Below are positions 7,771 through 17,783 of a stretch of 64,000 nt of DNA, in pieces. Positions within the stretch are counted from its first letter, which is position 1. The number at the start of each line of letters is the position of its first letter. This DNA is from Paenibacillus sp. IHBB 10380 (lineage in GTDB: Bacteria; Bacillota; Bacilli; Paenibacillales; Paenibacillaceae). The position numbers were made by a program, and so were the translations under genes. The stretch lies in the NCBI RefSeq assembly GCF_000949425.1, contig NZ_CP010976.1, positions 4,402,001 through 4,466,000 on the forward strand, read 5' to 3'. The notes under the pieces were generated by a model, which saw nothing but the letters and a program-made list of their open reading frames with translations, was not told the DNA's origin and did not search any database.

Positions 7771-8908
7771 TTACTTCACCCCTTAAAAAGTTCATTAACC
7801 TTTCCTTTACTTCATATGGTTTTAGCTTCGGTCTTCCTAAGTTTTCCTTTACTCCATTAGAAGTCTTTAAATATGCAAAGGTAAGTCCCTTTTTCTCCTT
7901 CCACTTCATTAATTCTATCTCCAACTCATCAATACTGTGAAGGTAAATTGAATTTTCATAACCGACATTAGCAGCTAGACTTACAAAGTCAACATTATTT
8001 GAAACAGTTCGCTGTCCTCCAGTTGACTCATGACTACCATTATCGAGCAATAAATGGAAAAGGTTTTTCGGATAATAACAAGCATTTGTAGCTATTGAAC
8101 CCATTCTCATCAAAAAGGCCCCATCTCCATCAATTGCAATTATATTTTTTTGTTCTAAAGTCATTGCTAATCCCAAAGCTAGAGAACTAACACACCCCAT
8201 TGAACCAACCATATAAAGATTATTTGGTAAATCTTCAATTTCATATAGTTCTCGACCTGTTAATCCGGTAGTAGCAATATTAATCATATTAGAATCAGTC
8301 AATTTACTTATTTTCTCTAAAACTTCCATTCTTTTAGGTAGAGAATCTTCAGCTTTCTTTAACAACTCTCTTTCACAGCCAACTTTTTTCAACTTTTGCT
8401 CATCTAATTTTTCTTTTACAAATATATTTTTCCTAACTATAAAGAAAAATGACTTCTTTTGCTCTATTTTTATATTTGCACGCTTCAATTGTTCAAATGC
8501 TTCTTCTTGATTATTAGAAAGGTACTCCCAATCAATTTTCATAATATCCAACATTTCTGATGTAATCTGTCCCATAAGTTCATGTTGGGGTTCATCATCT
8601 AACCCCTCTTCTCCTCTCAGACTAACAAAACCCAAAACTGGAATTCTAAAAGTATAATTTAAAGAAGTAAGAGGCGAAGTCGCATTGGTTAAACCTGAGT
8701 TTTGGCATAGAAATACAGATTTCCTGCCTCCAATATGTGCTCCAGCACATATCGCGACAGCATCTCCTTCATTAGCAGCCATAACATAATCACAATTATT
8801 TATAGCATAGTTAATCAGGTCTTTTAAAAATGAACAAGGAACTCCACTATAGAAATCAAATCCTAACTTTTTAAGTTCGTTTCCAAATTGCCTAGTATTT
8901 ATCTGCAT
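7763..8908 (-). CDS. Phosphonopyruvate decarboxylase
   Basis: This thiamine-diphosphate enzyme turns phosphonopyruvate into phosphonoacetaldehyde and CO2, pulling the unfavourable PEP mutase reaction forward. The 381-residue length matches the family. The catalytic glutamate lies in NEGDAV (46-51). The ThDP motif starts [10 protein letters not shown] (261-270) and continues to [14 protein letters not shown] (286-299), a highly characteristic run of this family. It overlaps the upstream mutase gene by 17 bases and the next gene by 8. Only the phosphonate pathway is known to use this enzyme. Confidence 0.96.
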   Translation of the reverse strand: MQINTRQFGNELKKLGFDFYSGVPCSFLKDLINYAINNCDYVMAANEGDAVAICAGAHIGGRKSVFLCQNSGLTNATSPLTSLNYTFRIPVLGFVSLRGEEGLDDEPQHELMGQITSEMLDIMKIDWEYLSNNQEEAFEQLKRANIKIEQKKSFFFIVRKNIFVKEKLDEQKLKKVGCERELLKKAEDSLPKRMEVLEKISKLTDSNMINIATTGLTGRELYEIEDLPNNLYMVGSMGCVSSLALGLAMTLEQKNIIAIDGDGAFLMRMGSIATNACYYPKNLFHLLLDNGSHESTGGQRTVSNNVDFVSLAANVGYENSIYLHSIDELEIELMKWKEKKGLTFAYLKTSNGVKENLGRPKLKPYEVKERLMNFLRGEVND

Positions 8909-10505
8909 ATAAATCCCCAGCTTTCTGCAAATCTAAGATATCATCAACATCCAACCATGAGCCCTTTATATATTTAACAGCAACCTTATGATTCCGAGAA
9001 ATGATTTCATTAAATAAGTCATTCATTCTTAATTTTTTGAAATCTTCCCTTTTCGCTAATATCTCCAATGTGTCTTTTACTATTTGTGCCCCCAATTTAC
9101 TAACCTTCCATAACCCAATAAACTCTCCATTAATTTCTGGTAAAGATAACGATGAAGACATACTTTCTAGACTAACAGATTCTAAAAAAAGCATCTTAGT
9201 GTATGGCTTATTTGTTTTTACATGATCTCTATAATCAACTGTTAATTCAGTATCTGCATCTGCAATAATAGTGATATCATTTGGATCATTTAATAGTTCA
9301 TTCAAAATATATCCCTTATATAGAATATCTCCATAGCTAATAACCTTATCTTCCTTTAATTCGTCTTTTGCTAAATAAAGCGAGTATAGTTCAGAAGTAG
9401 ATTCATAAAAATCGTTATCTACTGTTTTTATATTACTAGCGAAGATCTTTTCCTTAGCAAATCCCCTTACTACACTAATATCCTTGATACCTATTTGATT
9501 TAACGTCTCCACCTGCAAAGACAATAATGCCTTTCCATTAATCTTAAGCAACGCTTTTGGAATATCCCTAGTCAGTTCCCCCAAGGCTTTACCCTGTGAT
9601 GCTGCAAGTATAATTGCACTTATCTTTTTATCAGTAGTTGGAAGATATTTTTTTTCAGCAAGCTTTAACTCGTCTGCACCTTGTAATCTGAAAATATCAG
9701 ATACAGAAGCAACTTTACCCTCAATACTAATTAAACTTTGCTCATGAAATATTTGTTTAGATGTTTTTTCCATAGCTGTAACAGCAGCTCTTATATTATG
9801 ATTAGCCCATATAACCATATCCACACCCATCTCTCTAAAATAGTCAGTGGGTGTTGAATAATATTTAGTTGGTACAATAACAACTGGATGTCTGTTATCC
9901 CATTCCTTCATAAATGCTTCAATATCTGATGGATTTGATTTTTTACTGTGTATTAACACAGCATCTGCTCCAGCGAGTCTATAAGCATCTGCACGACGCA
10001 GCGCCTCAGCTAAATCCCAACCTGCTATAAAGGCCTCCACCCTAGCAACCACAACAAAATCATCATCTGCTTGAGCATCTTTCGCAGCCTTTATCTTTCC
10101 GCAAAACTCATCTACATCTGCAAGGGGTTGAGTCTCTCCACTTATAAACGAATTTGTTTTTGGAAATAATTTATCTTCAATACATACTCCTGCCACACTT
10201 CTTTGCTCTAGCTTATGAACCAATCTCCTCATATTATTGAAATTTCCATATCCTGTATCACCATCAAGTAAAATTGGAATTTTCGTTGCATCGCTCATAA
10301 ACTCTAAAACTTCCATAATTTGAGTCCAGGATGCTTCATTATTATCACGTACCCCTAGAGAAGCTGAAATTGATAACCCACTTCCCCATATTCCTTTGAA
10401 CCCCGTCTCTTCGACTATTTTAGCGGATAAACCATTATGAGCCTCCATTATAAACTCTAGACTTTTTGAATTAATCATATTTTTAAGTTGTGTTGTTTTC
10501 TTCAT
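8892..10505 (-). CDS. Phosphoenolpyruvate mutase fused to a nucleotidyltransferase
   Basis: Residues 1-290 are a PEP mutase, the entry enzyme of phosphonate synthesis that rearranges phosphoenolpyruvate to phosphonopyruvate. The diagnostic motif [10 protein letters not shown] is at 110-119; [10 protein letters not shown] (79-88) supplies the metal site. Residues 295-537 form a nucleotidyltransferase domain with [13 protein letters not shown] and IPKALL; the usual glycine of the AAG-G loop is serine (S303). [14 protein letters not shown] and ADADTE follow. Such fusions are known and are linked to CTP activation of phosphonates. The ATG shares its A with the stop of the preceding gene (TAATG), a sign of translational coupling. 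The first residues [11 protein letters not shown] are normal for the family. Confidence 0.96.
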   Translation of the reverse strand: MKKTTQLKNMINSKSLEFIMEAHNGLSAKIVEETGFKGIWGSGLSISASLGVRDNNEASWTQIMEVLEFMSDATKIPILLDGDTGYGNFNNMRRLVHKLEQRSVAGVCIEDKLFPKTNSFISGETQPLADVDEFCGKIKAAKDAQADDDFVVVARVEAFIAGWDLAEALRRADAYRLAGADAVLIHSKKSNPSDIEAFMKEWDNRHPVVIVPTKYYSTPTDYFREMGVDMVIWANHNIRAAVTAMEKTSKQIFHEQSLISIEGKVASVSDIFRLQGADELKLAEKKYLPTTDKKISAIILAASQGKALGELTRDIPKALLKINGKALLSLQVETLNQIGIKDISVVRGFAKEKIFASNIKTVDNDFYESTSELYSLYLAKDELKEDKVISYGDILYKGYILNELLNDPNDITIIADADTELTVDYRDHVKTNKPYTKMLFLESVSLESMSSSLSLPEINGEFIGLWKVSKLGAQIVKDTLEILAKREDFKKLRMNDLFNEIISRNHKVAVKYIKGSWLDVDDILDLQKAGDLYADKY

Positions 10506-13500
10506 TAGTTTAATCCCTCAAATTCATTATTTTTTTTACTGATAGCATTATCGATCACTTTCCATGTACGATTTACAGAATTAGCATCACTTGATTCAAA
10601 AAATACAGGTAACAGTCTCTCTCGTTCTTCTCTATAATAATCTACATTTACACAGCACTTAATTAGCTCATCCTGAAGATCCTTTTGTAACTGTACCTTT
10701 GGTCCTGCCATCCAAAAGTCATACGGTTCTAATATTAACCCTCGTTCTTTACGATATTCCTCAATATCCGTATTCACAAAAATAGTAGGTTTGTTCATAA
10801 AAAGAAAATCATTATATATCGTAGAATAATCGGTAATTAATATATCCCCTGCACCTAGAATCTCATATAAATCCAAATCATTTTTTTCCAAATTATCATT
10901 ATTAATGAAGAATAAATTATTATATAATCTCTTCTCATTTTTGTGAGATATAGAGGTCTCTTCCCCATGATGTGGCTTTGAAATACAAATCATATTATTG
11001 TCTTCTAAAAATGCATCAAACTGTTCATAGTTAAAGTCTAGAATTTTAAAGTTATCATTTAATTTGTGAGAGCCCTCAACTCTATTAATCTCATCAAAAA
11101 CATGAAATGTAGGCATATTGAAAATGATCTTTTTGTCGGATATATCTACACCTAGTAACGCAGTTAAATTCTCCCTACTTTTAGATAATGTAAGCATATC
11201 ATTCCTTGGTAGCCCTGTTATTTCATACTTATTTTCTGGGATAGCATAAAATGAACTGAATACAACATTATGCATATGAGATGCAGTACATACTATATCG
11301 ACATTTTCAAAAACTTGTTGATCTCCACCCGATCTTTTATCTTTTTTGTCCATAATTCCACAAGCTTTTATAGATATTCCAGCATGCCCAACGTCTATAT
11401 TATATGTGAACTTAGGATTATATAGAAAAGTAGCAAAGCCCGATACAGTATAAGAAGATATCAGCGGTATTCTTACAGTTTGTTCTAAACTCCACACATC
11501 CCTACCATATATTATATTTATTTTATATTTATCTTTATATTCATTGGGCATATATTTTAATAACGCACCAATATTTGAATCAGCAGCATTAAATTTATTA
11601 AAGGAAATTGTTGTTAGATATTCTTTTTTCATAATTTTACTCATTAATTCCTTATCGATATAAACCAGTTCCATATTTGAATTAATATCAACTAAAACAT
11701 TACACTCAGTTATTCCACTTCTAGCAAGTTCCCTCACTTGTTTAACATATTCATTATTGAAAGGAACGATTATCTTTATCATTTCATTCGAATTTTTAAG
11801 TTCAATCAAATCACGGAGTGATATAACCTCTAGTCCTTCTTTAATTATCTTGTGGTGAGTACAGTAGCCGTTTACATTAAGATTACTAGAAGAAATTAAT
11901 TGTAAGTATTCATCAGATAGATCATTATCAAGATCTACGATATAAGTTAATTTTTCCGCCTTTTTCAGAAAGAGATATATCGGCGATTTTTGATCTACTT
12001 CATTTGAAATATCATAAAAGTCGCGCCCCCTAATAACCTTTTCATCATAAATAAACTCTGCATATAGCTGATATAATACTCTGACACTCTTGTCATATAA
12101 ACGCGGTATTGCTTTGACATATGAGTCCACATCATTAAAACATAGATACGCAAGTGGAGATATATAATCCAACTGTTTATCTTGGTTACGATAATTTAGT
12201 TCTTGTTTTATTTCTTCTGCTACAAAGATTGATTCCGAAATGACTTGATTAAAAACCTCAAAGTTGCCGTTAAATATTAAGACTCTAAGATATTGTCTTT
12301 CTATATACTTAATTTGTTGTCTTTCATATGCTTGTTTTGCTATCAATTCAAATTGCTTAGTGTCCTGGATATTCAAATAGACACCATACATTATATCGAA
12401 AATGGGGGAATCATAGTTCAAAGAAATTCTATGGAGTTGTTCTCCAACTGCACAAAATTCTATTTCCATTTCTCGCTCGCTGATAATCCCTTCAGACAGG
12501 TTATAAAGCAATGCAGCCCTGGCGTTCCAAGAATTCTCTGCTATAAAGTTATTAATAACATCACGATCAACCTTTATCTCAAGGGCATTATTTATAGCAG
12601 TTGTAAATTGATCTGCTTTATTAGCTAAAAATACGTATGGTTTCCCAATAGCAGAATCAGGCATAAATGTTGTAACCACTGGCAGATTACAAGCAATGTA
12701 TTCATATTGCTTAATAGAATCACAATTAATAACGATATCACTGTAGTCTTTGAATGGTACAACACCAACTTGCATATGAACTAAATATTCTTTTAGCTCT
12801 CCATGTCCTTTTGCCCCTAAAAAGTATAGGTTAGGTAATGATTCAGCTAATAATTCGGTACTACCAAATCCAATTACGACAAATGACTTATCAGGATTAT
12901 TCTTGACCACACTATAAAAAAGTTCTGTATCAAATCTTTCATATAGCGCTCCAACATACACTATTCTTGGTTCCGGTATATCTTTAATATCATTAGGCAT
13001 TTCATTATTTTTTAGAACAAAGTCTATTTCATTCACTGCATTTCTAGATAAAAACACATTATTTCTTTTTTCATTTGCTGAACGCTGCAGATATAAAGAT
13101 AGTGATGTAGTTGTTATTACATCAGCAGTTTCCATTAATTCTTGTTCCCATAGAACATCCTTTTTATGCCCCCAAAATGCATACTCAAGATCCGTATGAT
13201 CATCTACACAATCATATATATGAAAAAAGTTACCTTGTACGGATTTTATAACATTAACTTGATAGGGAAGATACGTAATAATCACTGTTTCTTTATCAAG
13301 GGAATTTACGTCCAACACATTTTGAACAAGATTGTTATAGTTAATAATTACACTATTATCCTTTTTATTAACTATTAAAGGCTGAAGTATGTTGACTCCG
13401 TCTACCACCCTCAAATTATCCCATGAGTATTTAGTTAACTCTGAAATATTCAGACGTTCTTCTCCTTCTATTATATTAGCCATTACACCTGGCTCAATAT

Positions 13501-13987
13501 AAATAACCTCATGACCATATTTGACCAGCGAGCGTGAAATATGATGCATTCTTTGATAGATGTCTCCCCAACCACAGGATGACAAAATTACAAATGTCTT
13601 CTGTTTACTATTAGCAGCCACATCAAAAATATTTTTCAATTCTTTATTATGGGTACAAAGATTAATTAGTTCTTCTTTCAACTTCAAATTATCCACATAG
13701 CGATATGCAAGACCATAATATAAAGCAGCATCGCTAATACATCCTATATGTTCAAGTGCATAAGCATAATTATATAATACATCCCCATTCAATCGATCAA
13801 TATCAAGAGCCTTTTCGAAACAGGTAGTGGCAGTATTATATTCCTCTAATTTCAAGCATAGTATTCCTTTAAGATTCCAATATTCAGAATTATTAGAATA
13901 ATCACTTTCATTATCAATGATTAAGGTATATGCATTTTGAATATCATTGTTTTTTATATACTCACCGATACTATTAAGAATATTCAT
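10505..13987 (-). CDS. Multidomain TPR - glycosyltransferase (GT4-like) - TagB/TagF-like transferase
   Basis: A protein of about 1160 residues. Residues 1-115 look like TPR repeats ([26 protein letters not shown]). About 128-485 resembles a GT4/GT-B glycosyltransferase ([20 protein letters not shown]... [13 protein letters not shown]... [10 protein letters not shown]). About 490-840 is not recognised. The last 300 residues match CDP-glycerol glycerophosphotransferases: [35 protein letters not shown] and [15 protein letters not shown] with a KPTIF-N-D-EEY-RG ending. Such domains take a CMP-linked phospho group and form a phosphodiester. Here the donor may be a CMP-phosphonate. The ATG at 13987 is chosen because AGGAGG lies seven bases before it; the ATG six bases earlier is too close. 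The gene is clearly AT-rich compared with its flagellar neighbours. Confidence 0.85.
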   Translation of the reverse strand: MNILNSIGEYIKNNDIQNAYTLIIDNESDYSNNSEYWNLKGILCLKLEEYNTATTCFEKALDIDRLNGDVLYNYAYALEHIGCISDAALYYGLAYRYVDNLKLKEELINLCTHNKELKNIFDVAANSKQKTFVILSSCGWGDIYQRMHHISRSLVKYGHEVIYIEPGVMANIIEGEERLNISELTKYSWDNLRVVDGVNILQPLIVNKKDNSVIINYNNLVQNVLDVNSLDKETVIITYLPYQVNVIKSVQGNFFHIYDCVDDHTDLEYAFWGHKKDVLWEQELMETADVITTTSLSLYLQRSANEKRNNVFLSRNAVNEIDFVLKNNEMPNDIKDIPEPRIVYVGALYERFDTELFYSVVKNNPDKSFVVIGFGSTELLAESLPNLYFLGAKGHGELKEYLVHMQVGVVPFKDYSDIVINCDSIKQYEYIACNLPVVTTFMPDSAIGKPYVFLANKADQFTTAINNALEIKVDRDVINNFIAENSWNARAALLYNLSEGIISEREMEIEFCAVGEQLHRISLNYDSPIFDIMYGVYLNIQDTKQFELIAKQAYERQQIKYIERQYLRVLIFNGNFEVFNQVISESIFVAEEIKQELNYRNQDKQLDYISPLAYLCFNDVDSYVKAIPRLYDKSVRVLYQLYAEFIYDEKVIRGRDFYDISNEVDQKSPIYLFLKKAEKLTYIVDLDNDLSDEYLQLISSSNLNVNGYCTHHKIIKEGLEVISLRDLIELKNSNEMIKIIVPFNNEYVKQVRELARSGITECNVLVDINSNMELVYIDKELMSKIMKKEYLTTISFNKFNAADSNIGALLKYMPNEYKDKYKINIIYGRDVWSLEQTVRIPLISSYTVSGFATFLYNPKFTYNIDVGHAGISIKACGIMDKKDKRSGGDQQVFENVDIVCTASHMHNVVFSSFYAIPENKYEITGLPRNDMLTLSKSRENLTALLGVDISDKKIIFNMPTFHVFDEINRVEGSHKLNDNFKILDFNYEQFDAFLEDNNMICISKPHHGEETSISHKNEKRLYNNLFFINNDNLEKNDLDLYEILGAGDILITDYSTIYNDFLFMNKPTIFVNTDIEEYRKERGLILEPYDFWMAGPKVQLQKDLQDELIKCCVNVDYYREERERLLPVFFESSDANSVNRTWKVIDNAISKKNNEFEGLN

Positions 13988-14035
13988 TTCCATACCTCCT
14001 CATGTATAATTCTTCATTATTTAATACTCTTATTA

Positions 14036-15913
14036 TCAGCCTTTTACCCACATGGAAAGCTGAAATTTATCTTTGATTCTCTCAATAATAATATTCCCAC
14101 CATCATTATCTTCCAATTTTTCATATAATTCATAACATCTTTCATAAGAACTATACTCGGGACATATTTGAAGTAACTTAGTATAAAAGAGTTGAGCATC
14201 CTGTAGATAATTACAATTCATACAAGTATCTCCCAACAATCTTATTATTTTCACATTATTAGGATGCTTCTCATATAGTTTAACCAACAAATCTATAGCT
14301 ATTTCATTAAATCCGTAGGATATCAGATTACAAGAGACATTATACTTAGTCTCCAATGACCCTAACCATACATAGTCTAGTATACGTTGAAAAACTTCAT
14401 ATTCTTGTAACACAAGTAAGTGCACGGACATTTCTACCAGCATATTTTCTAGATAAGGAGTAAGTTTTGTTGCCTTAATATCCACATTACAAATTATTTT
14501 TTGCAGTACTTTACATTCCTTCTCACTAACATTCAGTAAGGGTTTGGATAATTGGAGCAGTTGATCATCTTGTAACAGCAAGGATAGTAAGAGAATATCC
14601 TTCCCATTTTCACTTTCGATTTCATCTGCATGTAACCACGTTGATTTGGCTTCCATATACTGCTTGTCATACTGCTGCGCCGATGCGATTACATTTGCCT
14701 GAACATTTACTTTATACATAGTAAGATACTTATTTAATAAAGGGTGCCTTAATGCATATAGTACTTCAAGCAAGAGCTCAAGGTCATCAACGCTGGAGAC
14801 ATTATATAATTGTTCTATATTTTCATATACATCTTCAAGTGGTATATTGGCCTTGGTTACGATTTCAAAGTATTTTTTCAATCCTGGAGCGAAACTTTTT
14901 TTGTCTTGAAGAGCCTTTACAATCTGCTCGTAACTCTTTAATATACGATTTTGACTCTCATATAATTCGGCCAGCCTAAAACGAGCCGTGTAGCTTCCGT
15001 TCCCTTCGGTAACTGTAATTCCTTGGTCCCCAAGCTTTAAGCATTCTTCTAATGCCACAACTGCATCTTTCGTGTAGCCAGACTCTATAAAAAGTATTCC
15101 TTGCATGTGACGTAAATCAGTTTCATTAGGATATATATTTACAGCATCATTAATAACCTGTAATGCATCTTCATACCTATTTAATTCGCCTAAGCAATAA
15201 CATAATGTAGTTAATAACTCTGGTATTATGATCAAATTAGTACTTAATGGGTAAGCTCTTTGAAAGTAAGATATTGCTTTCTCATGTTCACCCGTCCACA
15301 TATAGGTTCTACCCATATTAAATAGATTATAGGCATTAGGATTCTCATTCACCTCTTTCAACATCAGCGGTAAGTTTCTTTTCTCTTTTTGCCTATCTTT
15401 CATCATTTGATCCGTATACCCGGTATGATAAATTAGCAATTCTCCAAACGTACCTTTATAACCTGCATTCTCATCCATTGTATTCAAATGCTCATGTAGA
15501 CGATTACGATAGATTAAACCTTTATGATTAGCAAAAAGTCGTATAGAAATATGATTAATTGCTCTACCCTGAGAAAGAAGATTATGTATCTTCACAAAGT
15601 AATAATCAGAACTTGAACTAATCTCCTTCTGTAAATCTCCACTTGCAATTAAATATTCATCCGCATCTAATACAAGAATATAATCTGATGTAGCGTGCTT
15701 AATGGATTCATTTCTAGCAGCTGCAAAATCATCAATCCAAGTGAAATGAAATATATTCTTTGTATACTCCGCAGCAATATCTAATGTTGCATCTATTGAG
15801 CCCGTATCCACTATAACAATTTGGTCTACCTTATCTTTCACACTATCCAGACATCTTCTTAGATATTTCTCTTCATTTTTCACAATCATACATAGGCAAA
15901 TTGTCTTATTCAT
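14036..15913 (-). CDS. GT2 glycosyltransferase with TPR repeats (flagellin glycosylation type)
   Basis: The 625-residue protein begins with a GT2 domain: ICLCMIVKNEEKYLRRCLDS, VDTGSIDAT (donor site) and LDADEYL, the DXD-type metal site near residue 82. After about 215 residues it becomes a long TPR array (NLFNMGRTYMWTGEHEKAISYFQRAY and similar units) to the C-terminus. GT2-TPR proteins encoded beside flagellin genes are typical flagellin O-glycosyltransferases in Paenibacillus and Clostridium. It lies just downstream of hag and first in the phosphonate operon. AAAGGA precedes the ATG. A sigma-D-like promoter lies 46-73 bases upstream. The sugar donor is unknown. Confidence 0.88.
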   Translation of the reverse strand: MNKTICLCMIVKNEEKYLRRCLDSVKDKVDQIVIVDTGSIDATLDIAAEYTKNIFHFTWIDDFAAARNESIKHATSDYILVLDADEYLIASGDLQKEISSSSDYYFVKIHNLLSQGRAINHISIRLFANHKGLIYRNRLHEHLNTMDENAGYKGTFGELLIYHTGYTDQMMKDRQKEKRNLPLMLKEVNENPNAYNLFNMGRTYMWTGEHEKAISYFQRAYPLSTNLIIIPELLTTLCYCLGELNRYEDALQVINDAVNIYPNETDLRHMQGILFIESGYTKDAVVALEECLKLGDQGITVTEGNGSYTARFRLAELYESQNRILKSYEQIVKALQDKKSFAPGLKKYFEIVTKANIPLEDVYENIEQLYNVSSVDDLELLLEVLYALRHPLLNKYLTMYKVNVQANVIASAQQYDKQYMEAKSTWLHADEIESENGKDILLLSLLLQDDQLLQLSKPLLNVSEKECKVLQKIICNVDIKATKLTPYLENMLVEMSVHLLVLQEYEVFQRILDYVWLGSLETKYNVSCNLISYGFNEIAIDLLVKLYEKHPNNVKIIRLLGDTCMNCNYLQDAQLFYTKLLQICPEYSSYERCYELYEKLEDNDGGNIIIERIKDKFQLSMWVKG

Positions 15914-15958
15914 TGTATTATCCTTTCATTACACATATAAAAAATCCTATTATTATAT

Positions 15959-15986
15959 ATATCGGTCATATTCTACTTATCAATTA
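15959..15986 (-). promoter_or_regulatory. Sigma-D-like promoter of the glycosylation/phosphonate operon
   Basis: TAAT, 16 bases, ACCGATAT on the minus strand, against the flagellar consensus TAAA-N15/16-GCCGATAT: one mismatch in each box. It lies directly after the hag terminator and 46 bases before the GT2 start, so the operon would be expressed with the late flagellar genes. Found by eye. Confidence 0.6.
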
Positions 15987-16047
15987 GTTAAGAAATATAA
16001 CAAAAAAAGGAACCTCTAGGGTTCCTTTTTTTGTTATATTTCTTAAC
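15987..16047 (-). terminator. Terminator of hag with 28-bp perfect arms
   Basis: Two perfectly complementary 28-base arms (15987-16014 and 16020-16047) flank a TCTAG loop. The core is AAAAAAAGGAACC...GGTTCCTTTTTTT, giving a T run on both strands. The outer part of the hairpin includes the hag stop codon at 16043-16045. It works in either direction in principle, but only hag needs it. Confidence 0.92.
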
Positions 16048-16858
16048 GAAGCAATTGTAATACAGCTTGCGGTTGTTGGTTAGCTTGAGCCAACATTGCT
16101 TGAGCTGCTTGAGCAAGAATGTTATTCTTCGTTTGGTTCATCATTTCTTTCGCCATGTCTACATCACGAACACGGGATTCAGCTGCTGACAAGTTCTCAG
16201 AAGTCGTTCCCAAGTTATTGATTGTATGCTCCAAACGATTTTGGTTTGCACCCAATTTAGAGCGTTCTGCTGAAACCTTTGTAAGAGCAGCATCAAGTGT
16301 TTTTATCGCAGCATTAGCAGCTGTTTGAGATCCAATAGCCACTGAAGAGATTCCTAGTGATACAGCACCCATATTTTCAATAGTCAATTTAATATTTTGA
16401 TTCGTGTTGGCACCAATATGGAATACTGAACTTTTCACTCCAGCACCGTCTAACAATTTCTTAGTGTTAAACTCAGTATCTGTGGAGATACGAGTAATTT
16501 CAGCTGTCAATTCAGTTACTTCTTTTTGAAGTTCCTTACGATCATCATCTGTGTTTGTATCATTTGAAGATTGTACAGACAATTCACGAATACGTTGCAA
16601 GATACTATGTGTTTCGTTCAAAGCACCTTCAGCTGTTTGGATCAAAGAGATACCATCTTGTGCATTCTTAGTAGCCATATCCAAACCACGGATTTGACCG
16701 CGCATTTTTTCGGAAATTGCCAAACCTGCAGCGTCATCACCCGCACGGTTGATGCGAAGACCTGAAGATAGTTTTTCGATAGCTTTGTTTGTGTTGGTAG
16801 TGTTAGTACCCAATTGACGGTGAGTGTTCATTGCAGCAATATTGTGATTGATAATCAT
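16043..16858 (-). CDS. hag: Flagellin
   Basis: The filament subunit. At 271 residues it is a short flagellin with only the D0 and D1 domains. The N-terminus [20 protein letters not shown] and [25 protein letters not shown], and the C-terminus [20 protein letters not shown], are canonical. The central part (about 140-200) is the surface-exposed turn where O-glycans would be attached; it has several Ser/Thr residues ([11 protein letters not shown]). AAGGAGGAAAT precedes the ATG. A sigma-D promoter and a CsrA hairpin are visible in the leader. A glycosyltransferase/phosphonate operon follows directly, suggesting that this protein is modified. Confidence 0.98.
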   Translation of the reverse strand: MIINHNIAAMNTHRQLGTNTTNTNKAIEKLSSGLRINRAGDDAAGLAISEKMRGQIRGLDMATKNAQDGISLIQTAEGALNETHSILQRIRELSVQSSNDTNTDDDRKELQKEVTELTAEITRISTDTEFNTKKLLDGAGVKSSVFHIGANTNQNIKLTIENMGAVSLGISSVAIGSQTAANAAIKTLDAALTKVSAERSKLGANQNRLEHTINNLGTTSENLSAAESRVRDVDMAKEMMNQTKNNILAQAAQAMLAQANQQPQAVLQLLR

Positions 16859-16888
16859 TTAATATTTCCTCCTTGAAATTAAGTTTAT

Positions 16889-16902
16889 CCACATCCATGT
16901 GG
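16889..16902 (-). promoter_or_regulatory. CsrA-binding hairpin in the hag leader
   Basis: CCACATGGATGTGG forms a 6-bp stem that presents GGA in the loop, close to the CsrA consensus (ACA-GGA-TGT). A second GGA lies within the Shine-Dalgarno sequence AAGGAGGAAAT 15-25 bases downstream. This matches the two-site arrangement known for B. subtilis hag, where CsrA blocks ribosome access until FliW removes it. Both partners are encoded just upstream. Confidence 0.8.
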
Positions 16903-16954
16903 TAACGCTGCCTCGTTAAGGTCGGCCGCCCTACTGAAGCAACGTCTAAATAAT

Positions 16955-16982
16955 ATATCGTCGAAACAGCGCCAACTATTTA
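16955..16982 (-). promoter_or_regulatory. Sigma-D promoter of hag
   Basis: TAAA, 16 bases, GACGATAT: one mismatch to TAAA-N15/16-GCCGATAT. It predicts a leader of about 90 bases that contains the CsrA hairpin. Confidence 0.8.
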
Positions 16983-17006
16983 TAGCAAATCGTAATATTT
17001 ATAAAT

Positions 17007-17246
17007 TTATTTTTTATTAGGATTATTTAGCCGCTTCATTAGTGCCTCGATATCCGATATGGAAGGTGCTACAGAGTCACGATTAGACTCCTGAATTGAT
17101 GCGTATACTTCTTTGCGAAAGATATCAACATGCTTGGGCGCAGATATTCCAATCCTTACTGTATCTCCCTCTACTCCTAGTATAGTCACTTCAATCTGAT
17201 CTTGTATGACGATTGATTCACCCTTCTTACGTGAGAGCACCAGCAT
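17007..17246 (-). CDS. csrA: Translational regulator CsrA
   Basis: A 79-residue RNA-binding homodimer that represses hag translation. The start [20 protein letters not shown] is the conserved beginning of CsrA, which fixes the start at 17246; 15 further in-frame codons upstream are part of fliW. The RNA-contact region [15 protein letters not shown] is present. The C-terminal tail is longer than in E. coli and typical for Bacilli that have FliW. Its ATG is separated by one base from the fliW stop, and its ribosome site GGAAGGTGG lies within fliW. Confidence 0.97.
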   Translation of the reverse strand: MLVLSRKKGESIVIQDQIEVTILGVEGDTVRIGISAPKHVDIFRKEVYASIQESNRDSVAPSISDIEALMKRLNNPNKK

Positions 17247-17247
17247 A

Positions 17248-17700
17248 TCAGTTACCACCTTCCATAGATTTCGGTTCCGACCGCATCCCATTCAAAATTA
17301 GATACCTAGTCGTATACACAGATTCGTGCAATATAACCTGCTTGGCAGTTTGAGTAACAGGATTAAAGATTAAAGGTGCCAATAAATTAATAGTAGATTG
17401 TTCAACCTGATGATGTATAGTAACCATATTATAGACTATAACTTCTTCATCGATACCTAATTCTTCACGGTCAGCATCTGATAGTACAAATTCATATTCT
17501 GGGCAGAACGTAAATGGACTAACTAACATAAACGATAGCGTGGGTTCCTTCGTGGATTGCAAATAACAGAAAGGTCCATTCTCTTGATGAATCAAAGCAA
17601 GTTCTATTTCCTCATCAAATCCAGGTATACCTTTGGAAAACTTGTAGATTTGATCGTCATTGATTTCTATTTCGCCCCAAGTAGCGGTACTAATGTTCAT
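17248..17700 (-). CDS. fliW: Flagellar assembly factor FliW
   Basis: FliW binds either flagellin or CsrA and so couples flagellin translation to its export. The 150-residue product carries [21 protein letters not shown] and [13 protein letters not shown] segments typical of the family. The ATG at 17700 follows GGGGAG by ten bases; an in-frame TTG three codons earlier is too close to it. Order fliW-csrA-hag is that of B. subtilis. Confidence 0.96.
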   Translation of the reverse strand: MNISTATWGEIEINDDQIYKFSKGIPGFDEEIELALIHQENGPFCYLQSTKEPTLSFMLVSPFTFCPEYEFVLSDADREELGIDEEVIVYNMVTIHHQVEQSTINLLAPLIFNPVTQTAKQVILHESVYTTRYLILNGMRSEPKSMEGGN

Positions 17701-17783
17701 GAATTTCAACTCCCCTTATTAAATACTTTACACAAAAAAGACTATAGACGTCCATATAGCGACTCTCTATAGCCCTTGATTTA

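Noticed and set aside
10505..13987. Ordinary teichoic acid polymerase (TagF)
   Set aside because: The TagB/F-like domain is fused to a TPR-GT4 protein and sits among phosphonate and flagellin genes, with no CDP-glycerol synthesis gene in view.
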